A stretch of 64,000 bases of DNA from positions 1 through 64,000 of the forward strand of contig NZ_JAJAQI010000031.1 of NCBI RefSeq assembly GCF_020523605.1, given 5' to 3'. Made by a program: the position numbers and the translations under genes. The stretch comes from Roseicella aerolata (GTDB taxonomy: Bacteria; Pseudomonadota; Alphaproteobacteria; Acetobacterales; Acetobacteraceae). Position 1 is the first letter of the stretch. Each line of letters opens with the position of its first letter. Below, in pieces: positions 42,168 through 50,990 of this stretch. The notes below the pieces were generated by a model that saw nothing but the letters and a program-made list of their open reading frames with translations, was not told where the DNA came from and ran no database searches.

Positions 42168-43565
42168 TCAGGCCTGGGCGCGCTCCGCCGTTGCGGCGGC
42201 AGTGGCCCCGCCTCGCGCCTCGGCCAGGGGCCGCAGCGCCGCCCGCCCCGGCAGCGCCAGCAGGGCTGCCAGCGGCAGCAGCCAGGCGATCCGCGCCTGG
42301 TAGCGGTCATGCGGGCCGGAGAGCGCCCCGGTCGCCGCCGCATTGGCGGTGATCCCGACCAGGACGCAGAGCACGAGGCCGAGCCGGCGCCCATCGCCCA
42401 CCGCGGCGGCCCGGCGCCAGGCCAGCAGCGCCCCCGCGGCGCCGAGCAGCAGCGCGGCCGGGTGCAGCGCCAGGAAGACACCCGCCACCGCTGGCAGCAG
42501 GCCGCGCGCCTGCAGGCCGGCGGCGAAGCGCGCCTGCTCCGCCGGCGGGAAGCCGAGCGCGAGCTGCCGCGCCACCGAGGCCTGCAGATTCTCCGGCCCC
42601 AGCGTGTCGCCGACCCGCGCCATCCCGAGCTGCCGCAGCGTGTTGCGGGCCGCTGCCGCCAGCACGCCGAGCGGCTCCCGCCGTAGGGTCTCGCGCAGGA
42701 TCGCGCCGGCCTCGGGCGCCAGGGAGATCGGCCCGCCCGGCCGGGCGCCATCGGTTCGCGCGGCCCAGACCGGCCCCTCGCCGGGCCAGAGGAAATCGTC
42801 GCTGTCGGTGGGCAGCCGTCCGGCCCAGCGGCAGAGATGCCAGCCCGGCCCGGGAGTCTCGGCCGGGGGGCAGCGCGCCGCGATGGTGCGCGCCGCCGGG
42901 CCATCCGCCACCAGCCGCGCCAGGGCGAAGACCGCACCATAGGGCGAGAGGGCGAGCCGCCCATGCGCCCAGGCATTGGTCGCCAGCAGCAGGAGGAGGG
43001 CGCCCAGCAAGGGCAGCGCACAGCGCAGCGCCGGCCTCCAGGCGCGCCGCAGCGCCACCACCAGCAGCACCAGGGCGGCGGCGATCGGCAAGTGGGAGAG
43101 ATGCGCGGCGCAGGCCAGGATGCCGAGCAGCACCAGCCCGGCCCGCTCCGCCCGGCCCAGCGCCCCCCAGCCGAAGCCCAGCAGGAACAGCGCCAGCACC
43201 AGCGCCGGCGCCAGCCAGTCCGGCATCAGCAGCGCCGCGAACCAGGGCGCCGCGGTCGCCGCCGCCAGCCCGGCGCAGAGCAGCAGGTGCCGGCCCGGCA
43301 TGGCCTTGCCCAGCACCCGCTGCGCCAGCCAGAGCAGCCAGGAGAGCGCCAGGCCCTGCGCCGCCATGGGCAGCCAGAGCGTCGCCCGCCCGTGGAAGGC
43401 ATGCAATGCCGGCCCGTAGATGAAGGGCTTGTCCCAGACCGGCCAGGCCTGGATGGTCTGCGCCAGGAAGGCGCCGGTATCGCTGAAGACCAGCGGGTAG
43501 CCGTTCAGCGCCGCCGGCCAGAGCAGCAGCGCGGCGCCGGCGAGGATGGCGAGGCCCGGCCTCAC
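42168..43565 (-). CDS. Polytopic membrane protein, unknown function
   Basis: 465 residues with about 9-10 hydrophobic helices. It opens LAILAGAALLLWPAALNGYPLVFSDTGAFLAQ and has a large soluble insert around SPYGAVFALARLVADGPAAR to NTLRQLGMARVGDT. The first-helix loop with FSDTGAFL and the pattern overall recall GT-C-like glycosyltransferases, but key motifs are not clear. It begins at a GTG overlapping the VOC gene stop (GTGA), so it is translated with moaD-moaE-VOC. Why it would be coupled to molybdopterin genes is unknown. Confidence 0.6.
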   Translation of the reverse strand: MRPGLAILAGAALLLWPAALNGYPLVFSDTGAFLAQTIQAWPVWDKPFIYGPALHAFHGRATLWLPMAAQGLALSWLLWLAQRVLGKAMPGRHLLLCAGLAAATAAPWFAALLMPDWLAPALVLALFLLGFGWGALGRAERAGLVLLGILACAAHLSHLPIAAALVLLVVALRRAWRPALRCALPLLGALLLLLATNAWAHGRLALSPYGAVFALARLVADGPAARTIAARCPPAETPGPGWHLCRWAGRLPTDSDDFLWPGEGPVWAARTDGARPGGPISLAPEAGAILRETLRREPLGVLAAAARNTLRQLGMARVGDTLGPENLQASVARQLALGFPPAEQARFAAGLQARGLLPAVAGVFLALHPAALLLGAAGALLAWRRAAAVGDGRRLGLVLCVLVGITANAAATGALSGPHDRYQARIAWLLPLAALLALPGRAALRPLAEARGGATAAATAERAQA

Positions 43566-43930
43566 GCCGCGGCGAAGAGCTCGATGACGTTGCCCTCGGG
43601 ATCGGCCACGCGCAGCAGGCGCGGCGGCGTGCCAGCGGGGCCCGGGGCGTCCAGCACCGCGACCCGGGCGGTCAGCATCCGGCGGTGCCAGCGCTCCAGC
43701 TCGGCATCCGCCACCGGGAAGGCGAGCAGCGTGCCTGCCTCGCCGCCGCGGGCGGAGGCGAAGAGCGCATCGCCGCGCGGCCGCAGCACCAGCTCCACGC
43801 CGCCCAGTTCGAAGCGCAGGGCATTGCCCGGCTCGGCCGGGGAGAGGCCGAGGATGCGGCTGAAGAATTCCCGCTGGCGGTGGGGGTCGCGGCAGGCCAG
43901 CTCGACCCGCGCGAGCGGGCCAGGGCTCAA
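43562..43930 (-). CDS. VOC (glyoxalase/bleomycin resistance) family protein
   Basis: 122 residues. A paired beta-alpha-beta-beta-beta fold: ARVELACRDPHRQREFFSRILG, ALRFELGGVELVLRPRG, then GTLLAFPVADAELERWHRRM and LLRVADPEGNVIELFAA with the C-terminal metal-Glu motif NVIEL. Function in this fold ranges from metal-dependent lyases to binding proteins and cannot be chosen. The start is a TTG overlapping the moaE stop (TTGA); no better start exists. It sits in the moaD-moaE operon. Confidence 0.72.
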   Translation of the reverse strand: MSPGPLARVELACRDPHRQREFFSRILGLSPAEPGNALRFELGGVELVLRPRGDALFASARGGEAGTLLAFPVADAELERWHRRMLTARVAVLDAPGPAGTPPRLLRVADPEGNVIELFAAA

Positions 43931-44391
43931 GGCGCGCCGCCCCAGCGCGCGGCGGCCAGGTCGTCCTCCGCCTTCGCTTCCACCCAGCGCTCGGCGCCGT
44001 CGGCGAATTCCTCGCGCTTCCAGAAGGGCGCCCCGGTCTTCAGCCAGTCGATCAGGAAGGCGCAGCTCTCCAGCGCGGCGGCGCGGTGGGAGGAGGCGGT
44101 GAGCACCAGCACGATCGGCGCCCCCGGCTCCAGCCTGCCGTGGCGGTGGATGACGGTGCAGCCGGTGAGCGGCCAGCGGGCGCAGGCCTGCTCGGCGATG
44201 CGGGTGATCGCCCGCTCCGTCATGCCGGGATAGTGCTCCAGCACCAGGGCGGAGAGCCCGTCATCGGCGCGGCAGAGGCCGACGAAGCTGGCGAGGCCGC
44301 CGACATCCACCCGGCCGGCGGTGAGGGCGGCGCTCTCGGCGGCCGGATCGAAGGGGGCTTCCTGGACCCGGACGGTGGGGGATACCGGCAT
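43927..44391 (-). CDS. moaE: Molybdopterin synthase large subunit
   Basis: 154 residues. With MoaD it inserts two sulfurs into cyclic pyranopterin monophosphate. Family marks: GGLASFVGLCRADDG, LEHYPGMTERAI, VIHRHGRLEPGAPIVLVL and the catalytic-loop lysines of DWLKTGAPFWKRE. Length and order match. ATG at 44391 lies 2 bases after the moaD stop. Its TGA overlaps the next start. Confidence 0.93.
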   Translation of the reverse strand: MPVSPTVRVQEAPFDPAAESAALTAGRVDVGGLASFVGLCRADDGLSALVLEHYPGMTERAITRIAEQACARWPLTGCTVIHRHGRLEPGAPIVLVLTASSHRAAALESCAFLIDWLKTGAPFWKREEFADGAERWVEAKAEDDLAAARWGGAP

Positions 44392-44393
44392 GC

Positions 44394-44645
44394 TCAGCCG
44401 CCCGTCACCGGCGGGAAGAAGGCGATCTCGTCGCCGGCGCGGACCGGCGCCTCGGGCCCGGCGAACTCCTGGTTCACCGCGGCGCGGATCTGCCTCGCCT
44501 GCGCGAAGGCGGCGGCATGGCCGGGACTGCGCGCGGAGAGCCAGGCGACCAGCCCGGCCAGGTCCCGCACCTCGGGCGGGGGGGAGACCTCCTCCTCCGC
44601 CACGCCCACCCGCTGCCTGACCCAGGCGAAATAGAGGACCCGCAT
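44394..44645 (-). CDS. moaD: Molybdopterin synthase sulfur carrier subunit
   Basis: 83 residues, ubiquitin-like fold ending in the required Gly-Gly (FFPPVTGG), whose terminal glycine is thiocarboxylated and donates sulfur. Start MRVLYFAWVRQRVGVAEEE is standard. It directly precedes moaE, two bases apart. The lipoprotein gene ends 8 bases upstream. Confidence 0.93.
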   Translation of the reverse strand: MRVLYFAWVRQRVGVAEEEVSPPPEVRDLAGLVAWLSARSPGHAAAFAQARQIRAAVNQEFAGPEAPVRAGDEIAFFPPVTGG

Positions 44646-44653
44646 GACCGCGC

Positions 44654-45343
44654 TCAGCGCCGCGTCGGGACGGTCTGCACCTGGCCGCCGGGCCCGATCA
44701 GCGTCGTCGTGTTGCCATCGATCACGGCGGTGCCGGTGCCGCCGCCCGGCGTGATGTAGCTCTGCACGCGGTCATTGCCGCCGGTGGTGATGGCGGGGCC
44801 GGAGGGGGTGGTGATCACCCGGCCATCGGCGCGGCGCGGCGGCGGGGCGTTCTGGTCCGGCAGCGGCGGGGCGACGGCCTGCGGCTGCGGCACGTCGATC
44901 CCGCGGTTCGACTGCGGCGGCGGCGAGGAGCTGCCGCGCAGGCCCGGCGGCAGCGGCGCCGGATCGGTCGGCTGCCATTGCGAGCGTGGAGCCGGGCCCG
45001 AGGGGCGGTCGAGCTCGCCGGGCCGGTAGTTCGGGATGCCGCGCATGGCCGCATCCGGATTGGCCAGGGTGGCGCGCGGCGCCTCCGGCACCGGCCAGAC
45101 ATCGCCGGCTTCCGGCGTCACGGCCGTGACCTCCACCGGCGTGCCGGTGATGCGGGCGGCAGTGATGCTCTGCTCCGGCGTCGTGGCGCGCATCTGGCCC
45201 CAGGGGGCGCCGATCCGGTCCCCGGCGCGGGTCATGCTGTCGGCGACATTCGCTGTTCCGTTGTTGAAGGCGGTGCAGCCGCCCAGCAGCACCGCGATGC
45301 CCAGCACGGCTGTCCTGGCCGCCGTTCCGCCGACTCGTCCCAT
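44654..45343 (-). CDS. Predicted lipoprotein, Pro/Gln-rich, function unknown
   Basis: 229 residues. Signal and lipobox VLGIAVLLGGC near residue 22 mark a lipid-anchored envelope protein. The mature part is Pro/Gln/Asn-rich with segments such as NYRPGELDRPSGPAPR and PQPQAVAPPLPDQN, ending ITTGGNDRVQSYITPGGGTG. Looks like an unstructured, surface- or periplasm-exposed chain with no domain I recognise. The ATG at 45343 is preferred to a TTG two codons upstream. It lies just upstream of moaD, so it may share that operon. Confidence 0.7.
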   Translation of the reverse strand: MGRVGGTAARTAVLGIAVLLGGCTAFNNGTANVADSMTRAGDRIGAPWGQMRATTPEQSITAARITGTPVEVTAVTPEAGDVWPVPEAPRATLANPDAAMRGIPNYRPGELDRPSGPAPRSQWQPTDPAPLPPGLRGSSSPPPQSNRGIDVPQPQAVAPPLPDQNAPPPRRADGRVITTPSGPAITTGGNDRVQSYITPGGGTGTAVIDGNTTTLIGPGGQVQTVPTRR

Positions 45344-45407
45344 GACCAACTCCTGTCGCCCCGGGGACGGGGCCCTGTCTGGAAGATGCGCTGGCCCGGG
45401 GCCGGCC

Positions 45408-46055
45408 TCAAGGCCGGACGAGAGGTTCCGGCCGGGGGGGCTTGGGCTGCTCCTTCACCTTTGCACGCGGATCCGTTTCCGCATGGCGAAGGCCGGCGAT
45501 CAGGTAGTCCCGCCCGGTGACCAGCGTCAGCGCCGCGGCGGTCCAGAGCATCGCCTCGCCGATCAGGGAGACCGGCAGGAAGGAGAGGTGCAGGGCGCGG
45601 GCCGCGGTGTCCCCGGCCAGCAGCGTGCCGAGCGCGCCCATCTGGAAGCCGGTCTTCCACTTGGCGAGGCGCGAGACGGGCAGGCCGATCTGCAGCTCCG
45701 CCAGGTATTCGCGCAGGCCGGAGACCAGGATCTCCCGCAGCAGGATGATGATGGCGGGGTAGAGCGTCCAGCCGGTCAGCCGCTCATGCCCGGCCAGCAC
45801 CATCAGGGCGGCGCCGACCAGCAGCTTGTCCGCGATCGGGTCCAGCATCCGGCCGAAGCCGGAGACGATCTGCCGCTGCCGGGCGATCTTGCCGTCGAAA
45901 TAGTCGGTGATGGCGGCGGCGGAGAAGACCACGCAGGCCGCGACATCCCCCCAGGGATCGCGCAGCGCGACCAGCGCCACCAGCAGCGGGATGGCGGCGA
46001 TCCGGGACAGGGTCAGCAGGTTGGGCAGGTCGGTCGGCATGCGGCCCGCAGTCAT
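45408..46055 (-). CDS. pgsA: CDP-diacylglycerol-glycerol-3-phosphate 3-phosphatidyltransferase
   Basis: 215 residues. Inner-membrane enzyme making phosphatidylglycerol phosphate. The CDP-alcohol phosphotransferase motif is intact: DYFDGKIARQRQIVSGFG followed by RMLDPIADKLL (DG-x2-AR-x8-G-x3-D-x3-D). Start MTAGRMPTDLPNLLTLSR is the usual one; the longer frame from about 46079 adds an unlikely stretch. The C-terminal tail after the last helix is Pro/Lys-rich. It precedes the lipoprotein gene on the minus strand. Confidence 0.93.
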   Translation of the reverse strand: MTAGRMPTDLPNLLTLSRIAAIPLLVALVALRDPWGDVAACVVFSAAAITDYFDGKIARQRQIVSGFGRMLDPIADKLLVGAALMVLAGHERLTGWTLYPAIIILLREILVSGLREYLAELQIGLPVSRLAKWKTGFQMGALGTLLAGDTAARALHLSFLPVSLIGEAMLWTAAALTLVTGRDYLIAGLRHAETDPRAKVKEQPKPPRPEPLVRP

Positions 46056-46306
46056 GGCGGAGCCCCCGCCGCGGGGCAAGCCCGCCGCAGTCCGAAGAGG
46101 GGCAGGGGGATTACGAAGCTGTCAGCTCGAGGCGCCTCGGCGGGTGCGGGCGGCCCGGGCCGGCGAGGCGGGGCCGCCTTGCCGGGCTGCCCCTGCGCCG
46201 GAAGGACGATCCGGCTTGCATGGCCACAAGGCGTGCGGGAAAGCCCTGCCCATGCTGCGGGACAATCGCCGGGCCGTCCCGGTCCCGGGCGGAACAGGAG
46301 GACAGC

Positions 46307-47002
46307 GTGAAGGCACGTGACCTGATGACGACCAGCCTCGTCGTGGTGCCGCCGGAGACGCCGGTCGCCGGGCTGGCGCAATTGCTGGCCAGCCGCGGCA
46401 TCTCCGCCGTGCCGGTGGCGGATCCGGAGGGAAAGCTGCTGGGCCTGGTGACCGAGGGCGACCTGATCCGCCGGCTGGCGGAGGAGAAGCGCGGCCCGCT
46501 CGGCTGGTTCCTCGGGCTCTTCGCGGATTCCCGGAAGCTGGCGGACCGTTTCGCCAAGGCGCATGGCGCCCGGGCGGAGGATGTGATGACCCGCGACCTG
46601 GTGACCGTGACCGAGGAGACCGGCATCGACGGGATCGCCCGGCTGATGGAGCGGCACCAGATCCGCCGCGTGCCGGTGCTGCGGGAGGGGAAGCTTGTCG
46701 GCATCGTCAGCCGCGCCGACCTGCTGCGCGCGGTGCTGGCGCCGCCCGCCGCGCCGGCCGCGGAGGAGACGACGGATGCCGCCCTGCTGCGGAAGGTGAT
46801 CGCCGCCATGCGGGAGCAGCCCTGGGTGGACACCTTCCATGTCTTCCCGACGGTGCAGGACGGAGTCGTCAGCTTCTACGGCTTCCACCGCTCGCCGGAG
46901 GTGCGGCGCGCGCTGGTGGTGCTGGCGCAGGCGGTGCCGGGGGTGAAGGCGGTCGAGGACCGGACCCGGCCGCTGCTCTTTCTCCTGCGCGCCACCCCGT
47001 AG
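46307..47002 (+). CDS. Two CBS domains plus a BON domain
   Basis: 231 residues. CBS1 is VKARDLMTTSLVVVPPETPVAGL to LLGLVTEGDLIRR, CBS2 is AEDVMTRDLVTVTEETGI to LVGIVSRADLLRAVL, and a C-terminal BON-like part (LLRKVIAAMREQPWVDTFHV, GFHRSPEVRRALVVLAQAVPGV) follows. CBS pairs bind adenine nucleotides and sense energy charge; BON binds membranes or lipids. Such proteins are often stress-induced, but the role is not known. GTG start at 46307 five bases after AGGAGG. A composite repeat separates it from convergent uvrC. Confidence 0.85.
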   Translation: MKARDLMTTSLVVVPPETPVAGLAQLLASRGISAVPVADPEGKLLGLVTEGDLIRRLAEEKRGPLGWFLGLFADSRKLADRFAKAHGARAEDVMTRDLVTVTEETGIDGIARLMERHQIRRVPVLREGKLVGIVSRADLLRAVLAPPAAPAAEETTDAALLRKVIAAMREQPWVDTFHVFPTVQDGVVSFYGFHRSPEVRRALVVLAQAVPGVKAVEDRTRPLLFLLRATP

Positions 47003-47046
47003 CGGGCCAGGGCGGCAGGCCATGGATCATGGAGCGGAGGCAGGCT

Positions 47047-47190
47047 TCCGGGCGGCGGGGCCCCGTTCACGCCCGCCCGCGATCTGCTCCAGGGCGGATT
47101 GGCGTTCAGACCTGAACGCCAATCCGCTGTAGCCCCTTTTTCCGAGCAGATTCACGCCTTCGGTCGTTCACGGCCTCCGGCGATCTGCTC
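47047..47190 (-). repeat. Composite palindromic repeat plus partial extra copy
   Basis: Partial A at 47047-47089, palindrome B at 47093-47129 and full A at 47144-47190. The minus-strand TAG at 47192-47190 is the uvrC stop codon. On the plus strand B is followed by TAGCCCCTTTTT, so for the CBS-BON gene it may work as a terminator. Confidence 0.87.
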
Positions 47191-49085
47191 TAGCCATCCG
47201 CCATGCCGGGGTGGAAATGCTCGTAGATCTTGCGGGCGACCGCCGGGCCGATGCCGGGGGCGTTCTCGAGGTCCGGCAGGGCCGCGTTGCGCACCCCGCG
47301 GGCGCTGCCGAAATGGTTCAGCAGCTTGCGCTTGAGCGCCGAGCCGACGCCCGGGATCTCGTCCAGCTCGCTCTTCACCAGGGATTTCGAGCGTCCCGCG
47401 CGGTGGGTGGTGATGGCGAAGCGGTGCGCCTCGTCCCGCAGCCGCTGGAGGTAGTAGAGGACCGGGTCGCGCGGCGGCAGCTGGAAGGGGGCGCAGCCCG
47501 TCCGGTGGAACCACTCCCGCCCCGCATCGCGGTCCGGGCCCTTGGCGACGGCCACCAGCGGCACGTCATGCACGCCCATCTCGGCCAGGACCTCCCGCGC
47601 CGCGTTGAGCTGGCCGAGCCCGCCATCGATCAGCACCAGGTCGGGCCAGGTGCCGCTCTCGCGCTCAGGGTCCTCCTTCAGGGCGCGGCCGAAGCGGCGC
47701 TCGAAGACCTCCCGCATCATGCCGAAATCGTCGCCGGGCTTCACATCCGACCGGATGGAGAATTTGCGGTAGGCCTGCTTCAGGAAGCCGGAGGGGCCGG
47801 CGGCGATCATCACGCCATAGGCGTTGGTGCCCATGATGTGGCTGTTGTCATAGACCTCGATGCGCTCGGGCGTGGAGGGCAGGTCGAAGATGCGCGCCAC
47901 GCCCTGCAGCAGCGCCTCCTGCGCCGTGCCTTCGGCCAGCTTGCGCTCGAGCGCTTCCCGCGCATTGGTCTCGGCATGCTCGACGGCGGCGCGCTTGTCG
48001 CCGCGCTGCGGCCGGTGCAGCTCGACGCGGCGGGCCGCCTTGATCGAGAGCGCCTCGGCGATCAGCGCCTGCTCGGGCGGCGCGTGGCTCAGCAGCACGA
48101 GCGGCGGCGGCGGCAGGTCGTCATAGAGCTGGGCGAGGAAGGCGCCCATCACCTCCTCCGCGCCCTGGTCGCCCTTGCTCAGGAAATAGGGCCGGTTGCC
48201 GTTGTTGCGGCCGCCGCGGAAGAAGAAGACCTGCACGCAGGTCTGGCCGGCCGCCTGGTGCAGCGCCACCACATCGGCATCGCCGATGCCCTCCATGTTG
48301 ATCCGGTCCCGGCCCTGCACATGGGTCAGGCCGCGGATGCGGTCGCGGATGGCGGCGGCGCGCTCGAATTCCAGGCGCTCGGCTGCCTCCTCCATCTCCT
48401 TCGCCAGGTTCCTCTGGATGGAAGGCGTCTCGCCGGAGAGGAACTGCTTCGCCTGGGCGACCAGCCCGGCATAGTCCTCCCGGCTGATGCGGTCGACGCA
48501 GGGCGCCGAGCAGCGGCGGATCTGATACAGCAGGCAGGGACGGTCGCGGCTGTCGAAGACCGTGTCGCGGCAGGAGCGCAGCAGGAAGACGCGCTGCAGC
48601 GCGGTCAGGGTCTGGTTCACCGCCCAGGCGCTGGCGAAGGGGCCCCAGTAGCTCGCGCCCTTGCGCCGTTCCCCGCGATGCTTGGTGATCTGCGGATAAG
48701 GGTGGTCCTCGGTCAGGACCAGCCAGGGATAGGACTTGTCGTCGCGGAGGACGATGTTGTAGCGCGGCCGCAGCCGCTTGATCAGATTGGCCTCGAGCAG
48801 CAGCGCCTCGGCCTCCGAGGCGGTGGTGATGACCTCCAGGCTGCGCGTCTCATGCACCATGCGGCGCAGGCGCTCGGGCAGCCGGGCGATCTGGGTATAG
48901 GCGTAGACGCGCTTCCGCAGCGCCCGGGCCTTGCCGACATAGAGGGCATCGCCCTTGGCATCCAGCATGCGGTAGACGCCGGGCGAGAGCGGCAGGGTGG
49001 CCAGCGCGGTCTCGATGACCCGCACGCCCTCCATCACCGGGCCTTCAACCGCGGGTTCGATGCCTTCGGAATCGACTTGACTCAT
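47190..49085 (-). CDS. uvrC: UvrABC system protein C
   Basis: 631 residues. Incises both sides of bulky DNA lesions with UvrB. GIY-YIG nuclease near the N-terminus ([29 protein letters not shown]), a Cys-containing [17 protein letters not shown] loop, UVR-like helix, RNase-H-like C domain ([18 protein letters not shown] and [13 protein letters not shown]) and tandem HhH at the end ([32 protein letters not shown]). ATG at 49085. The stop codon is part of a composite repeat. It is preceded by an A/T-rich 280-bp region. Confidence 0.96.
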   Translation of the reverse strand: MSQVDSEGIEPAVEGPVMEGVRVIETALATLPLSPGVYRMLDAKGDALYVGKARALRKRVYAYTQIARLPERLRRMVHETRSLEVITTASEAEALLLEANLIKRLRPRYNIVLRDDKSYPWLVLTEDHPYPQITKHRGERRKGASYWGPFASAWAVNQTLTALQRVFLLRSCRDTVFDSRDRPCLLYQIRRCSAPCVDRISREDYAGLVAQAKQFLSGETPSIQRNLAKEMEEAAERLEFERAAAIRDRIRGLTHVQGRDRINMEGIGDADVVALHQAAGQTCVQVFFFRGGRNNGNRPYFLSKGDQGAEEVMGAFLAQLYDDLPPPPLVLLSHAPPEQALIAEALSIKAARRVELHRPQRGDKRAAVEHAETNAREALERKLAEGTAQEALLQGVARIFDLPSTPERIEVYDNSHIMGTNAYGVMIAAGPSGFLKQAYRKFSIRSDVKPGDDFGMMREVFERRFGRALKEDPERESGTWPDLVLIDGGLGQLNAAREVLAEMGVHDVPLVAVAKGPDRDAGREWFHRTGCAPFQLPPRDPVLYYLQRLRDEAHRFAITTHRAGRSKSLVKSELDEIPGVGSALKRKLLNHFGSARGVRNAALPDLENAPGIGPAVARKIYEHFHPGMADG

Positions 49086-49367
49086 GCGCTTCGATTAGGG
49101 CGCGGCGGACTTCCGCGGCAAGCCGCAGTTCTCCACCGAAGCTGTGGATAACCCTGTGGACTCAAGCCCGTGAGCACGCGAAAAACCGCGGTCACAGGCC
49201 GTTTATATCGGTCTGCTCAACAATTTGGCAGTTTTCTAAGATGCTGATTTAAAACGGTTTCCTCACATCGCTATGATGGGGAATGGGTCAATGGTAACAA
49301 TCAGAGGCGAAAGCTCTTGTTTCTGTTGCTTTCGCGAGGTCAGTGGACAGTTTTCGTGAGGGAAGCG
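49086..49367. other. A/T-rich intergenic island with a DnaA-box match
   Basis: Between divergently placed uvrC and the end of folB. Composition falls to near 50% G+C at 49180-49330 (TTTATAT, TTTGGCAGTTTTCTAAG, GATTTAAAACGG). TGTGGATAA at 49143-49151 is a perfect complement of TTATCCACA, the DnaA box; a weaker TGTGGACTC follows. Likely the uvrC promoter region. No coding frame is seen. A single box is not enough to call an origin. Confidence 0.5.
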
Positions 49368-49763
49368 TCATCCAGCCCGGACGCGCTCAACCGCCACGCC
49401 CACCGATGCGGCATCGGGAAAGGCATCCGGCTTCTCGACCGTGACCCGGGCGCGCAGCACGCGCGCATCCGACAGGGCGGCCTCGGCGATCCGCTCCGCC
49501 AGCGTCTCCACCAGCAGGGTATGGCCGGCGGCGGCGGTGGCGCGCGCCGCTTTCACGACGCGTTCATAGTCCACCACCCGCCGCATGTCATCCACCCCGA
49601 CCGAGGCGGGGGCGTCCTCGTCCTCCACCGCCAGTTCGATGCTGATGACCACGCGCTGCGGCGCCGCCTTCTCATGCGGGTGCACGCCGAGCCGGGCCTG
49701 CACCGCCAGGCCGCGCACGAAGACCAGCCGGGTCCGCCGCCCGGCATCCGGGGCGAAGCTCAC
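49368..49763 (-). CDS. folB: Dihydroneopterin aldolase
   Basis: 131 residues, tetrahydrofolate biosynthesis. Marks: TRLVFVRGLAVQARLGVHPHEKAAPQ with the pocket Glu, DDMRRVVDYERVVKAARA, HTLLVETLAERIAEAAL and VTVEKPDAFPDAASVGV. Family length fits. The GTG at 49763 overlaps the stop of the upstream SDR gene (GTGA), so FolB is made in step with it. A longer frame to 49799 is antisense-like and not preferred. Confidence 0.9.
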   Translation of the reverse strand: MSFAPDAGRRTRLVFVRGLAVQARLGVHPHEKAAPQRVVISIELAVEDEDAPASVGVDDMRRVVDYERVVKAARATAAAGHTLLVETLAERIAEAALSDARVLRARVTVEKPDAFPDAASVGVAVERVRAG

Positions 49764-50542
49764 TCCTCCGGCTCCGCGGCGGGGGCGGAGGGCGCCCATT
49801 GCAGGTGCTGCCCGCCATCCAGGGCGATCATCTGCCCCGTCATCGCCGGCAGGGCGAGGATGGCGAGGGCGGCGCGGCCGATCTCCTCCGGGCTGGTGCC
49901 GCGGCGGAGCGGCGTGCTGCCCGCCTGGCGGTCGAACTGCGCCTGGGTCTGGCGCGGGCTGGGCAGGGCGGGGCCGGGGCCGATGCCGTTGACCCGGATG
50001 CGCGGCGCCAGCGCCAGGGCCATGGTCTGGGTCAGCGCCCAGAGCCCGGCCTTGGAGACGGAGTAGGAGACGAAATGCGGCGTCAAGGACCAGACCCGTT
50101 GATCAAGCATGTTGAGGATGACGCCCTCCGCCCCTTCGGGCAGGGCGCGGGCAAAGGCCTGCATCAGGACGAAGGGCGCGCGCAGATTCGGCTCGAGGTG
50201 CAGGTCCCAGCTCTGCCGCGTGGCGTCGTGCCACTCGTCCCGCTCGAAGGTGCTGGCATTGTTGACCAGCACGCCGAGCGGGCCGAGCGCCGCGGCCGCG
50301 GCCGGCAGCAGCGCCTGCGCCTCCGCCTCCTGCCCCAGTTCGGCCCGCAGCGTCACGGCGCGGCGGCCGAGGGCGCGCACGGCCGCGGCCGTCCCCTCCG
50401 CCTCGGCGGCGCTGCCGGCATAGTGGATGGCGATGTCGAAGCCGGACCCGGCCAGGGCGAGCGCGATGGCGCGGCCGAGGCGCTTCGCGCCGCCGGTGAC
50501 CAGCGCGGCGCGGGGAATGGTCGGGGAGATGGGAAGGGTCAT
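49760..50542 (-). CDS. SDR, pteridine reductase / FolM-like
   Basis: 260 residues, short-chain dehydrogenase. The nucleotide motif VTGGAKRLGRAIA is the TGxxxRxG variant typical of pteridine reductases and FolM rather than TGxxxGxG of most SDRs. LVNNASTFERDEWHD, the catalytic SYSVSKAG (Tyr and Lys), and NGIGPGPALPS follow. Being coupled to folB supports a role in reducing dihydrofolate or dihydromonapterin; that is context-based. The ATG at 50542 is chosen (an ATG at 50551 adds three residues). Not seen: other fol genes. Confidence 0.82.
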   Translation of the reverse strand: MTLPISPTIPRAALVTGGAKRLGRAIALALAGSGFDIAIHYAGSAAEAEGTAAAVRALGRRAVTLRAELGQEAEAQALLPAAAAALGPLGVLVNNASTFERDEWHDATRQSWDLHLEPNLRAPFVLMQAFARALPEGAEGVILNMLDQRVWSLTPHFVSYSVSKAGLWALTQTMALALAPRIRVNGIGPGPALPSPRQTQAQFDRQAGSTPLRRGTSPEEIGRAALAILALPAMTGQMIALDGGQHLQWAPSAPAAEPEE

Positions 50543-50720
50543 GCGCCGCATCTCTGTAGCAGCGGCGCCGGCGCAAGGGGAGCGGCGGCGGCGAAGATCG
50601 CCATCGCGTCGGAGCGGATCGCGGCAGGGCGGAACCGCCCGGCGGCGCGGATCCGCGCCGCCAGCCAGGGCATCGGGCCCTGCCACGCTGCCTGCGCAGC
50701 GCGGCAGGGCCCCGGCGGAA

Positions 50721-50936
50721 TCAGCGGGTGAGGGCGCCTACGGCCGCGCCACCGGCGCCGCCGATCAGCGCGCCGGTCACGGCCGAACCGCCGGTGATGG
50801 CGCCGAGCGCCGCGCCGCCCGCGGCGCCGAGGGCGCCGCCGGTCAGCGTACGCTGCTGGGTGCGGTTCAGGCCCTCGCAGCCGGCCAGGGTGAGGACCAG
50901 CAGGGCGGCGGCGGTCAGGCGGGAGGCAAAGTTCAT
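50721..50936 (-). CDS. Glycine-zipper lipoprotein
   Basis: 71 residues. Signal peptide and lipobox LVLTLAGC around residues 13-19, then a short linker and a glycine-zipper (LGAAGGAALGAITGGSAVTG, LIGGAGGAAVGAL), the pattern of YMGG/OmpA-like glycine-zipper proteins that insert into membranes. The ATG at 50936 follows AAGGGAATGTC; an earlier in-frame start (MTFHSKGNVI) adds ten residues and is less likely. Function unknown. It lies alone, next to a decayed ABC gene. Confidence 0.8.
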   Translation of the reverse strand: MNFASRLTAAALLVLTLAGCEGLNRTQQRTLTGGALGAAGGAALGAITGGSAVTGALIGGAGGAAVGALTR

Positions 50937-50990
50937 GATGACATTCCCTTTCGAATGGAATGTCATTCTGAGATAGGCGCTTCCAGATTG

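Noticed and set aside
49086-49330. Replication origin
   Set aside because: Only one clear DnaA box, no dnaA, hemE or gidA type neighbours. The observation is kept as a finding, not a call.
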